NCBI RefSeq assembly: GCF_000247815.1
Contig: NC_021674.1
Span: 8,319,611 to 8,383,610 of the forward strand
Origin: Ficedula albicollis
Taxonomy: Eukaryota; Chordata; Aves; Passeriformes; Muscicapidae
DNA length: 64,000 nt
Direction of reading: 5' to 3'
This document shows, piece by piece, positions 1 to 13,167 of the stretch; positions within the stretch are counted from its first letter, which is position 1, and the number at the start of each line of letters is the position of its first letter. The translations under genes were made by a program, and so were the position numbers. Under the pieces are notes generated by a model. It was not told the origin of the DNA. It made no database searches and saw nothing but the letters and a program-made list of their open reading frames with translations.

Positions 1-3000
1 GCCAGCAGGAATAGGCACAGAGCTGAGCTTTGCCCTTGATCCTTCACTGCTGGTGTGCTGCTGCCCCGACTGAGCCTTGCTGAGGCTGATTGTGAGAAAG
101 AGCAGAGCTCCCCCTTCCCCCTCTCTGCCTGCACTCTGGCAGGGAAGGGAGCGTGGGAGGATGCTCGGAGACTGCAGCACTCATAATGCCTAGTCACTTA
201 TAAAAGATGTTAGTGATACTATCACTGATGCTTCATGTGGCTCTTTGCATTTGTGGCTGGGGTCTGAACGAGATCCCGTCGGCTCCACGCGAGGGGCCGA
301 GCAAATCCCAGCGGTGCCCACGGCTAATCAATAGTAAATATTAATAACAGCCAGCACACTGATAGTAGCAATAAATACCAGTGACAGCACGGCCTGCCTG
401 GAAATGCTCCTGAGAGAGGGAGGGGGCACAAAGGGCAGTCTGCCTTGGGGCTGGCAACCGAGAGATGACTCATGCCACCAGGGCTCTGTCTACCAGGCCT
501 CACTGCCCCAGGCTCTGGACCAAATGGAAACAGCAAATTAAATAAATCCCAGCTTTTCCAGCTCCATCCTGCCATCCTCTTCCTGGCCTGCCCAGCACAG
601 CTGTTGGGTAACGCCTTGCTCAGGGACCACACGTATCAGCTGGTCCTTGTGTCTCTTGGGGAAAGGAAAGCTCACAATCTGGGGTTAGGGGGAGAGAAAG
701 CGGAAAAAATTGAGAAATAACTTTTATATATCAGCAGGTTCACAGCTACCTATGAACCAGGACCATATGCAATAGAAAATGGAAGCAATCTGAGTAAGAG
801 TGAAAGGCAGAAATGTTATTTCATAGCATTAGCAGCTAAAAGGTTTATTTGTTAGTGACTCACTACCAGTTTAAAAGCTATCTATTGACCCCAGTTATTT
901 AAAGATTGATTTCTGTGCCAGCATTCCTGTAGGCAGGTGGCATGTGTTCTAAAGGTACCTCTCAAAAGAAGCAAAGTTCACCTAGCACAGACAAAGGAAA
1001 CCCGACAAAGAGGGGATGTCTGTTCCGGTGAGGGTGAAAACTGAGGAAAGTGGGAATATTTGTGGAGTTGCTGGCTAAATTAGGGAAGATGAGGGCATTG
1101 GCCCTTTCAACTGCAGACTCTGCTATGGGGTTACAAGCAAACACTTCCATTATGTTCTTCTTATTTAAGGAAAAGGGAAAGCATTTTCATTCATGAATGG
1201 AAGTGTTTATGACATTTGTGGTCGAGTGATTTCCCTTTACGATCATCCTTTATATCACTGGAAATCTCCTACAATTTCAATCATACTCCTGGTATTATTT
1301 TGAGTTTTTTCTGTATAATTTCCCTTCACCTGCTCTGATGGTTTTTTTCCAGTCTATTAACCACCTGAAAAATGACAAAGCTTTACCTAGAACTTTGCAG
1401 TGGGATTATGATTACTATATTATAACACCTGAAAACACGTGAACTGTTAATCCAAAGCCATTCACCAGCATTTAAAGAAAAATCTCATGTTTAACTGTAT
1501 ACCACCATATACCAACCAGATTTTAAGCCAAGGCTATAAAAAGCTTTTTTTGTGTTCTTTTTAACAAAACACTTGGTGAAGAAAGCCTCTCTGCCAAGGC
1601 TCTACTCTGTTTTTTTTGACGGTGCCCAATTCCCAGAGCTGACACATTTCTGTGCTAGTTTGAGGGAGACCTATTACTTCAGTACTTTGGAAATACTCAC
1701 AACAGCACACAGCTGTTTTTGCTGGAGCTGACTTTCACAACGCTGTAATGGCAGTTAAAACTGTACCAAAAATCCTTGCACAGGATGTAATCAACCTCAA
1801 ATCTACAGAGAAATATTGAGAAACTGCCTTCAAGTGCCAAGAAAAACAACAGTCGTTTACAAGAGCTCTTCCTAGTGTCCAGTCAGCTCAACCCAAGTGA
1901 AACATGTTTCTCAAAACGAAAGTAGCAAAGAGCAGGGAAGAAAAAGCCCTTGACTCTTCAAATGAATTTTTCTAAATAGAAACACAGAGAGGCTCTGACA
2001 CTGGCAACCACCACTGATCCTTCCTGCCCGCTGAAGCTCTATCATCACCCAGCCTGCAAATCCACTTCTGGAGTGATAAAACCCTCGTTTCCCAACATTT
2101 TTCTCTTGCCTCCTTCAGACACTTGGAAAGTTCCTGTCCCTCCAGCGGCAAAGCTGTTGTATGTCATGTTCCCCTACTCAGAGAGCTTAACCATTATCCA
2201 GCGACTGGAGCCATCCCATTGCCCCAGATTTACGGCTTTTCCCAGGATGCCAGTCCAACCCAATCCCCAGGTGCTCCCAAGAAACGCCTGAGTCGCTTTT
2301 CACTTACCCCAGCCGAGGCTCAGCAGCTGTGGGTAATGCAGAATGGAAAAAAGCCCTCATATGAAAGTGTCTCTATATTTACCAGAAAGAAAGGAGCCGG
2401 GGTGCTTGTCCTTTAAGTGTCTCTAAAGATGGTTTGCATAGCTGGGTCTCAGCTTATCTATGCTTTTCTGCTTTTGCTTCCATACATGGATCTGTTCCCA
2501 ACAGTAACTCCAAGCTGTCGAAAAGAAGCTATCTGGCAGCTTTCAGCTTCATCTGACACGTAAATGAGCGCGAATAAATAATTACATTTTCTGCCATCTC
2601 CTTCTTTATTTTTTTTATTTGCACCTCAGGACACCTTTTCTTTTTTTCCTTCTCCCCAGATTAACATTTTCTGTTTTTCCCAAAGTGATTCCTAGGGGAA
2701 AGCAAACAGAAATGACCCAGGCAGATTTTTTTTCTTCCCTTCCCGCAGGCTCACATAATTTCATTCTCATAAATATATTTTTTTTTTTTTTTCCATTTGC
2801 TGTGCTTATAGGTCAGAGTTTTGCATGTTTGCTACTTGGAATCATGTCAAAGCAATATACATCATGTCTGTAGCAAAGGAAGGTTAAAAGTCAAATTTTT
2901 GGAGAGAGAGAATACAGCTGGGCCACGTGACTGCTCCCAGATTAGCAGCAGTAGCAGGAGTAAGCATTCCTCTGATATTACAGTAGCCACCGTGGGACAT

Positions 3001-5576
3001 GCCTGAAACACTGAAGAGAGAAGCTGCAGATCTATTTATGAATAAATCACTCCTTGCTCTTTTCCCTATCTTTCTAGATACTTTCCTACTTCCTAGGTTT
3101 CAGTTTCAGAAAGGGCTGATAAAGGACAAAAATGGGAGGGAGCCCTGTGGCACAGGTCAGGAAATGATTCATATAATTACCCTTAGCTCTGCCCTTTGTA
3201 ATCTTTGCTGTGCAAATGGAAATGTTAAGGGCTCCAGTGAAAGGGGAACACTAAATAGATGTCTTTATTATTGTTTGTTATAGTGGCAGCTGGTAGTAAT
3301 AGAGATATTAGTGGGCTAATCAGTTGCTTCATAGTGGGCTCTCTGGATGAAAGAAAACTGGTGAAAGGCGTATTCATGGAGACTTAAGATATCTAAGGCT
3401 GAATGTAGGTATCCCTGTTCAGGCACTTGCATGGAAAATGGCATCCTCAAACGTGGTGGCTTTGATTCATTGCAGGAGATGGAAATTCCTTGTATATTCC
3501 CACACACCAATGACCTTGACTGCTTGAGATTTTTCCTAAACATCTGCTGAACACCAGGCGGAAGAAAAGCTTTTAAAAGAGCTCACCAGCTCCACCTTTA
3601 CAATTAATGATAAACTACATTTTCTACATTTACAAATTGCCCAATTAGAAAGGCTGCTCCAAGTGGCATATTTGAACTCTTGCTGTTTGCTGTCTCAGAG
3701 ACTGGAGGGAGTATGCGTGGGAGTGTGCGTATAAATGGGGATCTGGGGAGATTTCCAGCATCTCCCCAGCATCCAGAGAAGGCAGCCTCCCTGGGAGCAC
3801 ATCCCAGGGCAAGCTGAAGGCCAATGGAAGCATGCAACAGGCAGCAAAAGGAGTCTTTTGGAAAAGATCAGCAGCTACAAAGGGGACCTTCCAGTTCTCA
3901 GTACACTGGCCAAATGGCTGTGCACAACCCCCTGTTGTTTGGGGCTGTGGAGAGGAATGGGATGAGAAAAATTCCTTCTGGAAATTTGCCCTGGAGCTTC
4001 TCCAGGCTTTCAAGAGCAGGAGCCAAGCTCATCCTAGGAAGGTGCTTGAACAGGAATATCACCATTGCCTGTTAGACACACCTGGTGACTCAGGAGGTCT
4101 ATGCTCCAATGCAAATGAGAACATGATTCAGCACAGGATTAAATTCATTGCTTAATTTAAAATATTGAACAATGCTTTTGACTCCCCTGAGGTTATTCAT
4201 GTGATTTTCATTCTATGCTTTACTAGGCTGCCCAGATATGGACATGAAGCTGCCATGAAGCAGCATGAAAAAAAACCCAAGTTTTGGCTCTCACATGTGT
4301 GTGTATTTGCATCTCACAAACGTCTTGACCTTAGGTATTGCTCCTAGGAGGTCTAAGGGCCAACAAAAATGGGCTAAGATGAGAAAACCTCAAGTCATTG
4401 CATGCGTCCTCCTTTCCAAGAGGGAAATGTGTCTGTGGTTTTCAGTGCCAAAGAAAAGCCTAGGTGGCTTTGAGAACAACATGACAAAGCTGCACTCAGA
4501 ATTTCAGTAGCTCCAAGGACAAGGGAGTAGGCTGTTTTCTGGCTTTGATCTGCCTTTTGGCACAGTGGCCGTGTCACTCTCTAGGTGGGTGACACCACCC
4601 TCTTCAAACCCTGCTCCCCACAGAGAGCAGCCAGAGAGCTCCTCAGATTTTCCATCGAGAGGTTTTTCCATTCTTCTCTGCTGGGAGAAGTGAGGTTTGT
4701 ATCAGGGTGATGATAAGGTGGAAGGCATTTTCCTAAAGCAAAAGAAAGAGCAGACAGCAGTGTTGCCAAGCACCAAGAGGGCCACAGGGAGATGGAAACA
4801 AAGCACCTTTGACCTTTGTGCCCACCAGCTTCTCTCCTCCTCCCCGAAGCAAGCAGAACAGGAGGATAAAATCCACATTTTGTGGTGAGACCTGTAGGGG
4901 ACACCAGCAGCTCTGCCAGGCTTGGCCCCAGCTGGACTTGCAGGAGTGCTGGAGAATGCAGGGCTGGGATCAGGACCTGTCTGTGGTGGTGCTGAGGGTG
5001 GTGGGGATTCATTTCATCTGCTGAAGCCTGGTCCCCCCGGGCATCTCCCCAACACCTGAGTCCCATCCCAGAGCCATACCCCTTCCTGGGGAAAACCCTC
5101 CCCAGGCTCTCCCACAGCATTTAGAAGATGATTCTCCAGGATTCTTCTCCAGGAGGTTGTGCTTTTTTGCTGCTGTTTGTCCTCTCTGCCTGCTGCTATC
5201 AGCACCATAGCCACAGAATGAAGCCAGGCCTTGGTCTCCAGGAACACGTGTGCTCCTCCCCACGCTGTGCGCTGCAATTTCGAGCCACCAAAGAGGTGTT
5301 GAAGTGTCTTTTATGAATATCAATGTGGATTTCGTAAGAGTGGTTTAAATATAGCAGCCTGCTTTCCTGGGAGACCCTGTAGCTGTATTCTCACTGCAGC
5401 AAGAGCTGCACCATCTGCCCAACATTCGCAGCCGCTTCCCAAAGACCGCCAGGGACTCGTCATCCTGCATTTGGCTTGCACAGGGCTCCAAAATGAAGGG
5501 GAAAAGGGATGGATGGGCAGGCTTCGGCACACTCAGATGTGTAGCTCAGGTGTGTTTGTGTAGCGTTGTGCCCTGG
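1..5576. other. Unique non-coding sequence, no gene recognised
   Basis: ORFs here are short, lack recognisable motifs and have no convincing exon structure. The sequence is mixed AT/GC with short T-runs, for example near 2780 and 2620. A mildly CpG-bearing patch lies near 260-320. I recognise no repeat family in this stretch. It reads as ordinary avian intergenic or intronic DNA. Confidence 0.6.
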
Positions 5577-5691
5577 GAAAGCTGGACACAGCTCTGAGCA
5601 ACCTGGTCCAACGTGGAAGCCAGCCCAGCCCCGAGCAGGGGCTGGACCTCCAGAGGTGCCTCACAACCTTGATTATCCTGTGGTTCAGTGT
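5577..5691 (+). mobile_element. CR1 LINE 3'-end fragment
   Basis: The sequence follows the CR1 3' tail layout: a phrase matching 'gagcaacctg', then 'gagcaggggctggac', then 'ctccagaggtgcc', ending in a degraded copy of the terminal 'attctgtg' octamer repeat ('tatcctgtggttcagtg'). The 3' end points to the right, so the element is on the + strand. Only about 115 bp remain, a typical heavily 5'-truncated and old CR1 insertion. Recognition is from remembered CR1 consensus features, not a search. Confidence 0.7.
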
Positions 5692-7716
5692 CAGTCTGGG
5701 ATATAACCATATGGGAGAGGAATAGCATGGCAATCTGAACTCCTAGGCACCTGTGACATTTTCTGTGTTCCTCCTGGTTCTCATGACTACCTTCAAGCTC
5801 TTTGAGTGTGGTTCAGCTCTCATTCCACATCCGTGGCTTGTCTCCAGTATTGCCTGAACCTTGCTGCTCCGCAAGTGAAAATCCACTACTCCCCCCCACT
5901 TTTTTAAAAAAAGCAAAGTGATTAAAATGCAGTTGGGTCTGTGCCCAGGTAAAGCACAAGAAAGTCAGGCAGTCATTCTTTCCTTGCGTTAGGTATGTAA
6001 AGTTTTGCAAGCAAATAAGACTTTTTTCTGTTTAGGGTAAGCAAATATGCCTTGGACCTGGGGAGTGTCCAATTCTTAGTGATTGTTTATTTCACCAAGG
6101 CATAAATTACTGTGCCTTCAGGACAAAGCTAATAGAAAAAATGCTAATTAGTGCTGGTCAAAAATTTTCCAGTGGAACATTTTTCTGTCAGAAACTCTCC
6201 TGATTAGTCAAAGTTGAAATGTTCCAGAAGAACATGTTGATTTTGCTGAGCTTCAAATGCCACGGGGTGAGCTGAGGTGGGGTGGGAGTCAGGAAGGAGG
6301 GAATCCATCAAAACCCTCTTGCTGATTCCCTGACAATTTATCTGCTTGGCTGCCGGCCTCGTGGCACTGCTAAGGATTGGAGTTTGGGGCAATCTGCCAT
6401 GCAGAAAACGTGCTGATGGACAAGTTGTGAAAATTCCCGTTCCCTGGATGGGAGTTGTAAATACAGAAGTCAGGGAGCCTGTCTCATCTCCCCAGCTCCC
6501 TTCCACTGGACACCAGCCTGAGAACCTGCATGCAGAATGGCATATCACCATTCCCAGACGAGATACTTCAGGCAGCTGAGTCAGACCTTCTCAGCTTATA
6601 AAAGAGAAGGCTTGGATTTTGTTCTGAGACTTCTGCTGCTCTGATATTATCTGTGTTCGTTTGAACTCAGGCTTCTACAGGTGCAGCTTTTCCATCCGTG
6701 ACACGCCGAATCCGCACGCAGCGCTTTTTTCACCTCAGGCTTCCTTGTCTTCTAACAGAGCTGCTCCTGCAGCTGAAGAGATGAGGATCACAGCACTGTG
6801 ATATTCACACATTCAGAAACAGCTGCATGGGCTTCAATTTGATGTGACTTTGAGGGCTCCATGGCCAAACTGGAACCGGAAAGCCCACGAGCATGGATCT
6901 GGTGGCACCAGCTCATTCCAGACCAGGCATGCCCCCAGGTTTGGATGGTGTCTGCACCAGTCCACGTTTGCTCCTGGCTCAACTCCTTCACTTCAGTCCT
7001 GCTGAAACCAGCCCAGCTTTTTTGGCCTTCCAAATTTCCCTCTTCCAAAGAAAACCCCTGGGGCTGGGCACTAGCTGGTGGGGGTGGTGGTCATGACCCT
7101 TCCCTGAGCTAGCACCACCTCTTCAGACCCCAGAGCTGGCAGAACGTGGCTCTGACGCTGATCAGAATATTGCAGGAACCAGGACTAAGGATACTCTGAA
7201 TTGCCAAGCATTAATATTTGATGCATTTCAATATTTAAAGAGCTAAGATAATTTAAGAAACACTGTCATTTTAAAAAAATTATTTGTAGGCAACTCATAA
7301 TGGAGCAAATCCACTTGGAATGAACAATATTTTGGCTAGGGTAGATGTATGGCTCAGACAGCTGCCTACATTTATTTAAAACATCAGAGAAATGACAATT
7401 TTGAAATTCTCTGCTAGAAACCTCAGGCCTCAACAGGCCAGACTCCCAGCCAGCAGAAGCAAACAGAGGATCCAGACAATGTTTTAACACTGGATGCGCT
7501 CAACAATTTTGGTGGAAGTTTTGCCTTTGGAACAAAAAAACAAAAAGAAAGAAAAAAAAAAAAAGAAAGCAAAAGAGACAGAGGGTTTCCCTGAGAGTTT
7601 TGCTTTCAGTGAAAATATTTGGGTTGTCATCTGAAACTGGAAAACCACAGCTGTAAAAAAAAAATGAACTGCTGGTTGCCAAGAAAGGAGAAAAAAAAAT
7701 CCTCCCGTCTTTTTCA
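5692..7716. other. Unique non-coding sequence with small hairpin and A-rich stretch
   Basis: No gene is recognised. A 7-bp inverted repeat (CCTTCTC at 6586-6592, GAGAAGG at 6604-6610) encloses a TATA-like 'cttataaaa'. This is probably chance, although it superficially resembles a core promoter. An A-rich low-complexity run lies at 7530-7575. Confidence 0.5.
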
Positions 7717-7919
<203 letters not shown>

Positions 7920-7944
7920 TCACGCACACAGATATATATGTGTG

Positions 7945-7961
7945 TTTGTTTGTTTGTTTGC
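7945..7961. repeat. (TTTG)4 microsatellite
   Basis: Four tandem TTTG tetranucleotides directly follow the hexanucleotide array after a short 'cacgcacacagatatatatg' linker. The neighbouring simple repeats probably arose together by slippage. Confidence 0.85.
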
Positions 7962-8630
7962 CAGAACAGCGTGGCATGAGGGGCTGCAGCCACTCACAGC
8001 TGATCAGGGTAATCTGCCTGATAAAAGCCCTCTGAGGCTGCAGGGAGCTGGCTGGGGCAGGAGCATCCTCTCCCTTACATATCACATAGCTGCCTGCGCC
8101 CAGAGCAGAGGGCAGGGAGATGGTGGCACAATTCATACACCGTTAAAACGAGCTGCTTTATGTAACACAATCTGCTTCAAAAGAACCCAACGCACCACGG
8201 AAACTATGCGAGGCAAGCCAAGAAACCCTGGTACAATAGCACAAACAGAGACAAACAGTCTGTAAAGGACAGCACACTTGGTTACCAGCGAGGGAACATT
8301 CTGCATTAAACAGTCCCTTTGTTTCTCATTTTCTCATCGTGATCATCAAGGGAGATCTGCAAACATGACATCAAAAGATGAGCCTAGGAGGAAAAATTCA
8401 TACCTGCAGTGGGTCTTGGCAAACAGGAGTTGGTGGATGTAAAGTGCACAGGAATTTTGTCCAGCTGCCTCTGAGGGATCTGGGGAGAATCACCACACTT
8501 TTATTTTCTTCCCTAAACACCACTATGGTCTAAGCCACTTCTTCACCTTCCTCCTCTCTGATGCTCCTGTGTGGTGTCCAAACACCACCCTGTTCTCTTA
8601 AATTCAAAAACTCGTATAACTAAAGAGCTG
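7962..8630. other. Unique non-coding sequence
   Basis: No recognisable gene or repeat was seen between the hexanucleotide array and the CR1 fragment. Confidence 0.5.
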
Positions 8631-9415
8631 TAGAATATGGGGAGTTGGAAGGGGCCATCAGGATCATCGAGTCCAGCTCCTGGCCTGCACAGAACACCCC
8701 AAGGGTCACAGCATGTGCCTGAGATTGTTGTCCAAATGCTTCTTGAACTCTGTCAGGCTTGGTGCTGTGACCACTGCCCTGGGGAGCCTGTTCCAGTGCT
8801 CAACCACCTTCTGGGTGAAAAACCTTCTCCTGATATCCAACCTAAACCTGCTCTGACTCAGCTGCATGCCTTTTCCTCCAGGCTTGTCACTGGTCACCAG
8901 AGAGTAGAAATCAGTGCCTGCCCCTCCACTCACTCCATTGAGGATGTTGAACACCCCACTGAGGTTTCCACTCAGTCTCCTCCAGGCTGAACAGATCAAG
9001 TGCCCTCAGCCACTCCTCATATGGCTTCCTTCACCCTCCTTGTGGCCCTCACTTGGAGACTCCCTAACAACTTTATATCTTTTTTATATCATGACACACA
9101 AAACTGCCCCCAGCACTTGAGGTGAGGCTGCCCCAGCTCAGAGCAGAGCAGGACAATCCCTCCCTTGCCCTGCTGGCCATGCTGTGCCTGATGCCCCCCA
9201 GGGCACAGGTGGCCCTCCTGGGTGCCAGGGCACTGCTGGATCATGTTCAACCAGGACCTCCAGGTCCCTTTCCATGGCACGGCTCTCCAGCCTCTCATTC
9301 CCCAGTCTGTACATCCAGGGCTGCCCCACCCCAGGCGCAACATACATCACTTGCCCTTGTTAAACTTCATACGGTTGGTGATTGCCAATCTCTCTAACAT
9401 GTCTAATTTGTATGA
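8631..9415 (-). mobile_element. CR1 LINE, 5'-truncated fragment (RT C-terminus + 3' UTR)
   Basis: The largest CR1 piece in the window, about 785 bp, lies on the minus strand. Its 3' end is at the left ('tagaatatgg', 'gttggaaggggcc') and its truncated 5' end at the right ('gttaaacttcatacggtt', the complement of the conserved segment around 'NKGK' in the reverse transcriptase). Phrases typical of CR1 occur throughout, such as 'gggtgaaaaaccttctcct' and 'ctcctccaggctgaacag' in slightly altered form. The element is broken by stops and small deletions and is not active. Confidence 0.93.
8706..8999 (-). pseudogene. Remnant of CR1 reverse transcriptase C-terminus
   Basis: An uninterrupted minus-strand frame of 97 codons carries the characteristic end of the CR1 ORF2 polyprotein. 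'FRLDIRRRFFTQKVVEHWNR' occupies residues 52-71, with the conserved HWNRLP core at residues 68-73, followed by a 'PSL..FKKHLD' motif near the natural C-terminus. The upstream coding part continues at 9138-9350 ('GVGQPW', 'RLGNERLESRAMERDLEVLV'), where the RT thumb/connection region is recognisable but separated from this frame by stops and a deletion. In intact CR1 this protein carries out target-primed reverse transcription. Here all catalytic regions (the YADD box and upstream) are missing, so it is a dead fragment. The apparent start Met is an accident of the ORF scan. Confidence 0.9.
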
Positions 9416-10502
9416 GTCAGGGTAATTTAAAAAAAATCATTCTCAACCTGCAAAAAGTGGAAAGATCAAGGTTCTGCTCTGCATGGCTTTCCTGCTGAAT
9501 TGCTGGCTTGGTCCAATTCACTGCCCTTGCCTACAAACCCTGCCTAGCTCATAGCCTCATGCCTTGGCAGATCCTGCAGTCCAGGACATAAGGATAGTGC
9601 AGGGAAAGGGTTTCCTATGGAAATCAACTCACATCTTCACAGCTACCTGGTGCATTAGCATCTGGAATCAGACTGCAAGCAGAAAGTGGGTTTGATCTTT
9701 TTCTGTTCTTGTTTATTCCTGTGCAGAGCAGAAATGGTATGAGCTTGTTTTCTGCTGTTATGTCTCTTTGGATTGATGGGGCAACTTCTGTCACTGGAGG
9801 TATGGAGACTCTTACAACAGAAGTGTCTGATCCTGTTGGGTTCTGGGTACAGCTATAATGTAGTGAGGGGAAGCAGTTCTTTTTCTCACCAATGATGCAC
9901 ATGGCAAAACTGTTGTGGCAAAAAAGAAGCTGCACCTTTCCCAGAAAACAGAAGCAAACATGACAGAAGTGTAGTAACACAACAGTTGCAGATTTCAAAA
10001 TGTTCACACTCTTATGGTGGATGAAGGCAAGAGAAAGGCAGAAAGAATGGGGTTTCACACTTCGAATCACAGCAAGTCACCCAGAGGAAGGTCTGAATGT
10101 CACTAGCACAGCTCTCCCCATCATCCTGCAGCCAGAGGGGATTTTGGAGCCCTGAATGGTTGAATATTGAGAATTTCAGAAATTTCTTATCTCTACAGTT
10201 CTCTTCTGGCCGGATACTCCTTTGTCCTGAATGGAAAGGAGATCCCATCTTTTGATTTCTTCCTCTGCTGTGAAACCATGACCAGATTCACCCAGCTAGT
10301 GGAGCTGCCAGGATAGGAGCGGTGCTTTATCTGAAGAAAGCATGGTCACAGAATTTTGCCTGAAGGTGTCTGTCATCCAGGGAATCAGAGAGATCATTTT
10401 CAGCCCTCTGGGATTAGGAAGGAGCTCCCATCCCGTGGCTCATGGGTTTCCTTGCGTCTCCAGTCATGTTGAGGTGATGGGATTTTGACAACTTTTCTCT
10501 AG
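9416..10502. other. Unique non-coding sequence
   Basis: A 148-codon minus-strand ORF (9624-10070) is present but has no recognisable domain or exon signals. Nothing else was recognised. Confidence 0.45.
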
Positions 10503-10716
10503 AGTGTTTTCATTTCTGAAACCTTGTTGGTGTGATAACATTAATCAGCACTTCCGTGGAAATAGTGCTTTTGGAGATGAACATTGTAATCAGGATGAAG
10601 AGCCTTTGATGAGTATTGCTGAAATTAAAGAGTCTAAATCCAGCAAAACTGCTTACACTGGGAAAATGCATTTTGATCCAAAGCCACTGTTTTCCACTAG
10701 CTCCATGCTGGCTTGA
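10503..10716 (+). other. Weak candidate terminal exon (unrecognised protein)
   Basis: A splice-acceptor-like 'caacttttctctag' ends at 10502. It is followed by an open frame of 70 codons that begins at 10504 in the second base of the putative exon and ends in TGA at 10714-10716. The peptide is hydrophilic and moderately acidic/basic ('NQDEEPLMSIAEIKESK', 'KMHFDPKPLF'), which looks more protein-like than neighbouring ORFs. I do not recognise a family, no partner exon was identified upstream, and there is no canonical AATAAA soon after the stop. It could equally be chance in AT-balanced DNA. Low confidence. Confidence 0.15.
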
Positions 10717-11291
10717 GAAAGTCAGGGATGTTCGCAGTCAGAGGGGCTGGCGCCTCTGTGCAGGTTCAGCAGAGATGGTCCTCATCCCTCATGTTTTCCT
10801 GCCTTATTTCCCTCAGTGTTCCAGGGGTGTCCCTCCTATGCTGTCATCTGGCCAGACTCTCTTGCATCTTCTTGCAGCTTCTGCCACAGGGGCTGGGGGA
10901 AAGCAGTTCTTTGCATCTCCCTCTTGCAGTATAAAGTGAACTAGATAATTATTCAAACCCAGAGAGCAATGCAAGGGTGTAATGTCAGCGTTGGTGTGAC
11001 TGAAATTAGCCAATTTGTGCATGAACGTGACTAAATATGAAAGAAAGATATCAATTTGTCCGTAAACCTGTCAAGGATGAAACATTTCAGGAAGTTTAGC
11101 CTATAAAACAGAAACACAAAGACTAAAAGTATCAATTCCCTCCAAAAAGCATGAAATGACTCACACTGCCTATGCTGGGGCCAGAAAGCTGCCAGTGCAA
11201 AGCTCTGGGACAACACAAGATTCCCTTTTCCTACCTTCAGTCTCCATGACTGGCTTCTTTCTTTACCACGTCCCTGGAAAGGGAGGGGAGA
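10717..11291. other. Unique non-coding sequence
   Basis: Nothing was recognised before the LTR that starts at 11292. Confidence 0.5.
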
Positions 11292-12362
<1,071 letters not shown>

Positions 12363-12640
12363 GGAAAGCAGAGGACAAAGCAGAATTTCTTACTGCTGGC
12401 TATTACTGCTTATACTTCACACACTGTTGCTTAATGCTGTTAATGCAGTTCATACAACACTGGACAGATTTAATATGCAATTAAAATAATTACTAGGTAA
12501 TCATTAATAATTTCCTGCCTGTTCTCAGGGGTCTGAAAGCAAGCTCCAGGCTGGCAGAGCAGTAGTCCTGCACAGCATGTCCCATCAATGATCAAGTGTC
12601 TTCATCTTTTTTCCCTTCTTCAGGATTATCTGCCTAAAAG
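12363..12640. other. AT-rich non-coding segment with many TAAT cores
   Basis: Around 12470-12520 several TAAT/ATTA cores cluster ('gcaattaaaataattac', 'aatcattaataattt'). Such clusters are seen in homeodomain-bound enhancers but also occur in plain AT-rich DNA. No gene is seen. Confidence 0.3.
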
Positions 12641-12872
12641 AATAGAATCACAGAAACACAGCATGGTTTGGGTTAGAAGGGACCTTAAGATCATCCAGTT
12701 CCAAACCCTCTGCCTCTGCCATGGGCATGGGCACCTTGCACTAGACCAGGTTGCTCAAAACTCCATCCATCCCTTGAGCACTTCCAGGGATGGTGCATCC
12801 ACAGCTTCCTTCTAAAATTTCTTTCTTAGACCTGATCTAAATGCACCCCCATTTGGCATTAGTTTGAGGGCA
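12641..12872 (-). mobile_element. CR1 LINE 3'-end fragment
   Basis: On the + strand this is the reverse complement of a CR1 tail: 'aatagaatcacag', then 'atggtttgggttagaaggga', 'ttaagatcatccagttcc', 'actagaccaggttgctcaaa' and 'cttccagggatggtgcatcc'. It ends near 'ttagtttgagggc'. A deletion of roughly 40 bp is apparent after 'cacagcttcct', where the usual 'ctgttccagtgcctcacc' segment is missing. Confidence 0.92.
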
Positions 12873-13035
12873 GAAAGAAGAAAAATGGAGCTGATTTTGC
12901 CTGCTGCTTCCTTTTGTAGTGTCAGACACATCCCCATTCTTCTTGAAGCATAGAAAAGGGGACAGTGTAAGCACGCAGATGAAGATAGGAAGATTTTCCA
13001 GGAAATCTTCTTTCTCTGTGGTATTCAAACATGGG

Positions 13036-13167
13036 CATGGAAGCCCAGAGAGGCTGTAGGATTTCCCTGCCTTGAGCCCTCAAACCTCAGCCAGACATGG
13101 TTCTGAGCAGCCTCATCTAAGCCTGACCACAGTGCCTTCCCACCTCGATTATCCTGTAATTCTCTGT
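13036..13167 (+). mobile_element. CR1 LINE 3'-end fragment (diverged)
   Basis: 'gcccagagaggctgtaggat' and 'tttccctgccttg' match the CR1 segment that reads 'CCCAGAGAGGCTGTGGAATC' in the remembered consensus. The fragment ends in 'ttatcctgtaattctctgta', a worn terminal octamer repeat. It is on the + strand, opposite to the CR1 piece about 165 bp to its left. Confidence 0.75.

Noticed and set aside
4581..5120. 179-codon minus-strand ORF
   Set aside because: Low-stop GC-richer sequence with overlapping ORFs in other frames. No recognisable domain or splice signals.
6583..6612. TATA-like promoter with flanking inverted repeat
   Set aside because: A single TATA-like string in AT-rich DNA with a 7-bp inverted repeat is expected by chance, and no transcript is evident downstream.
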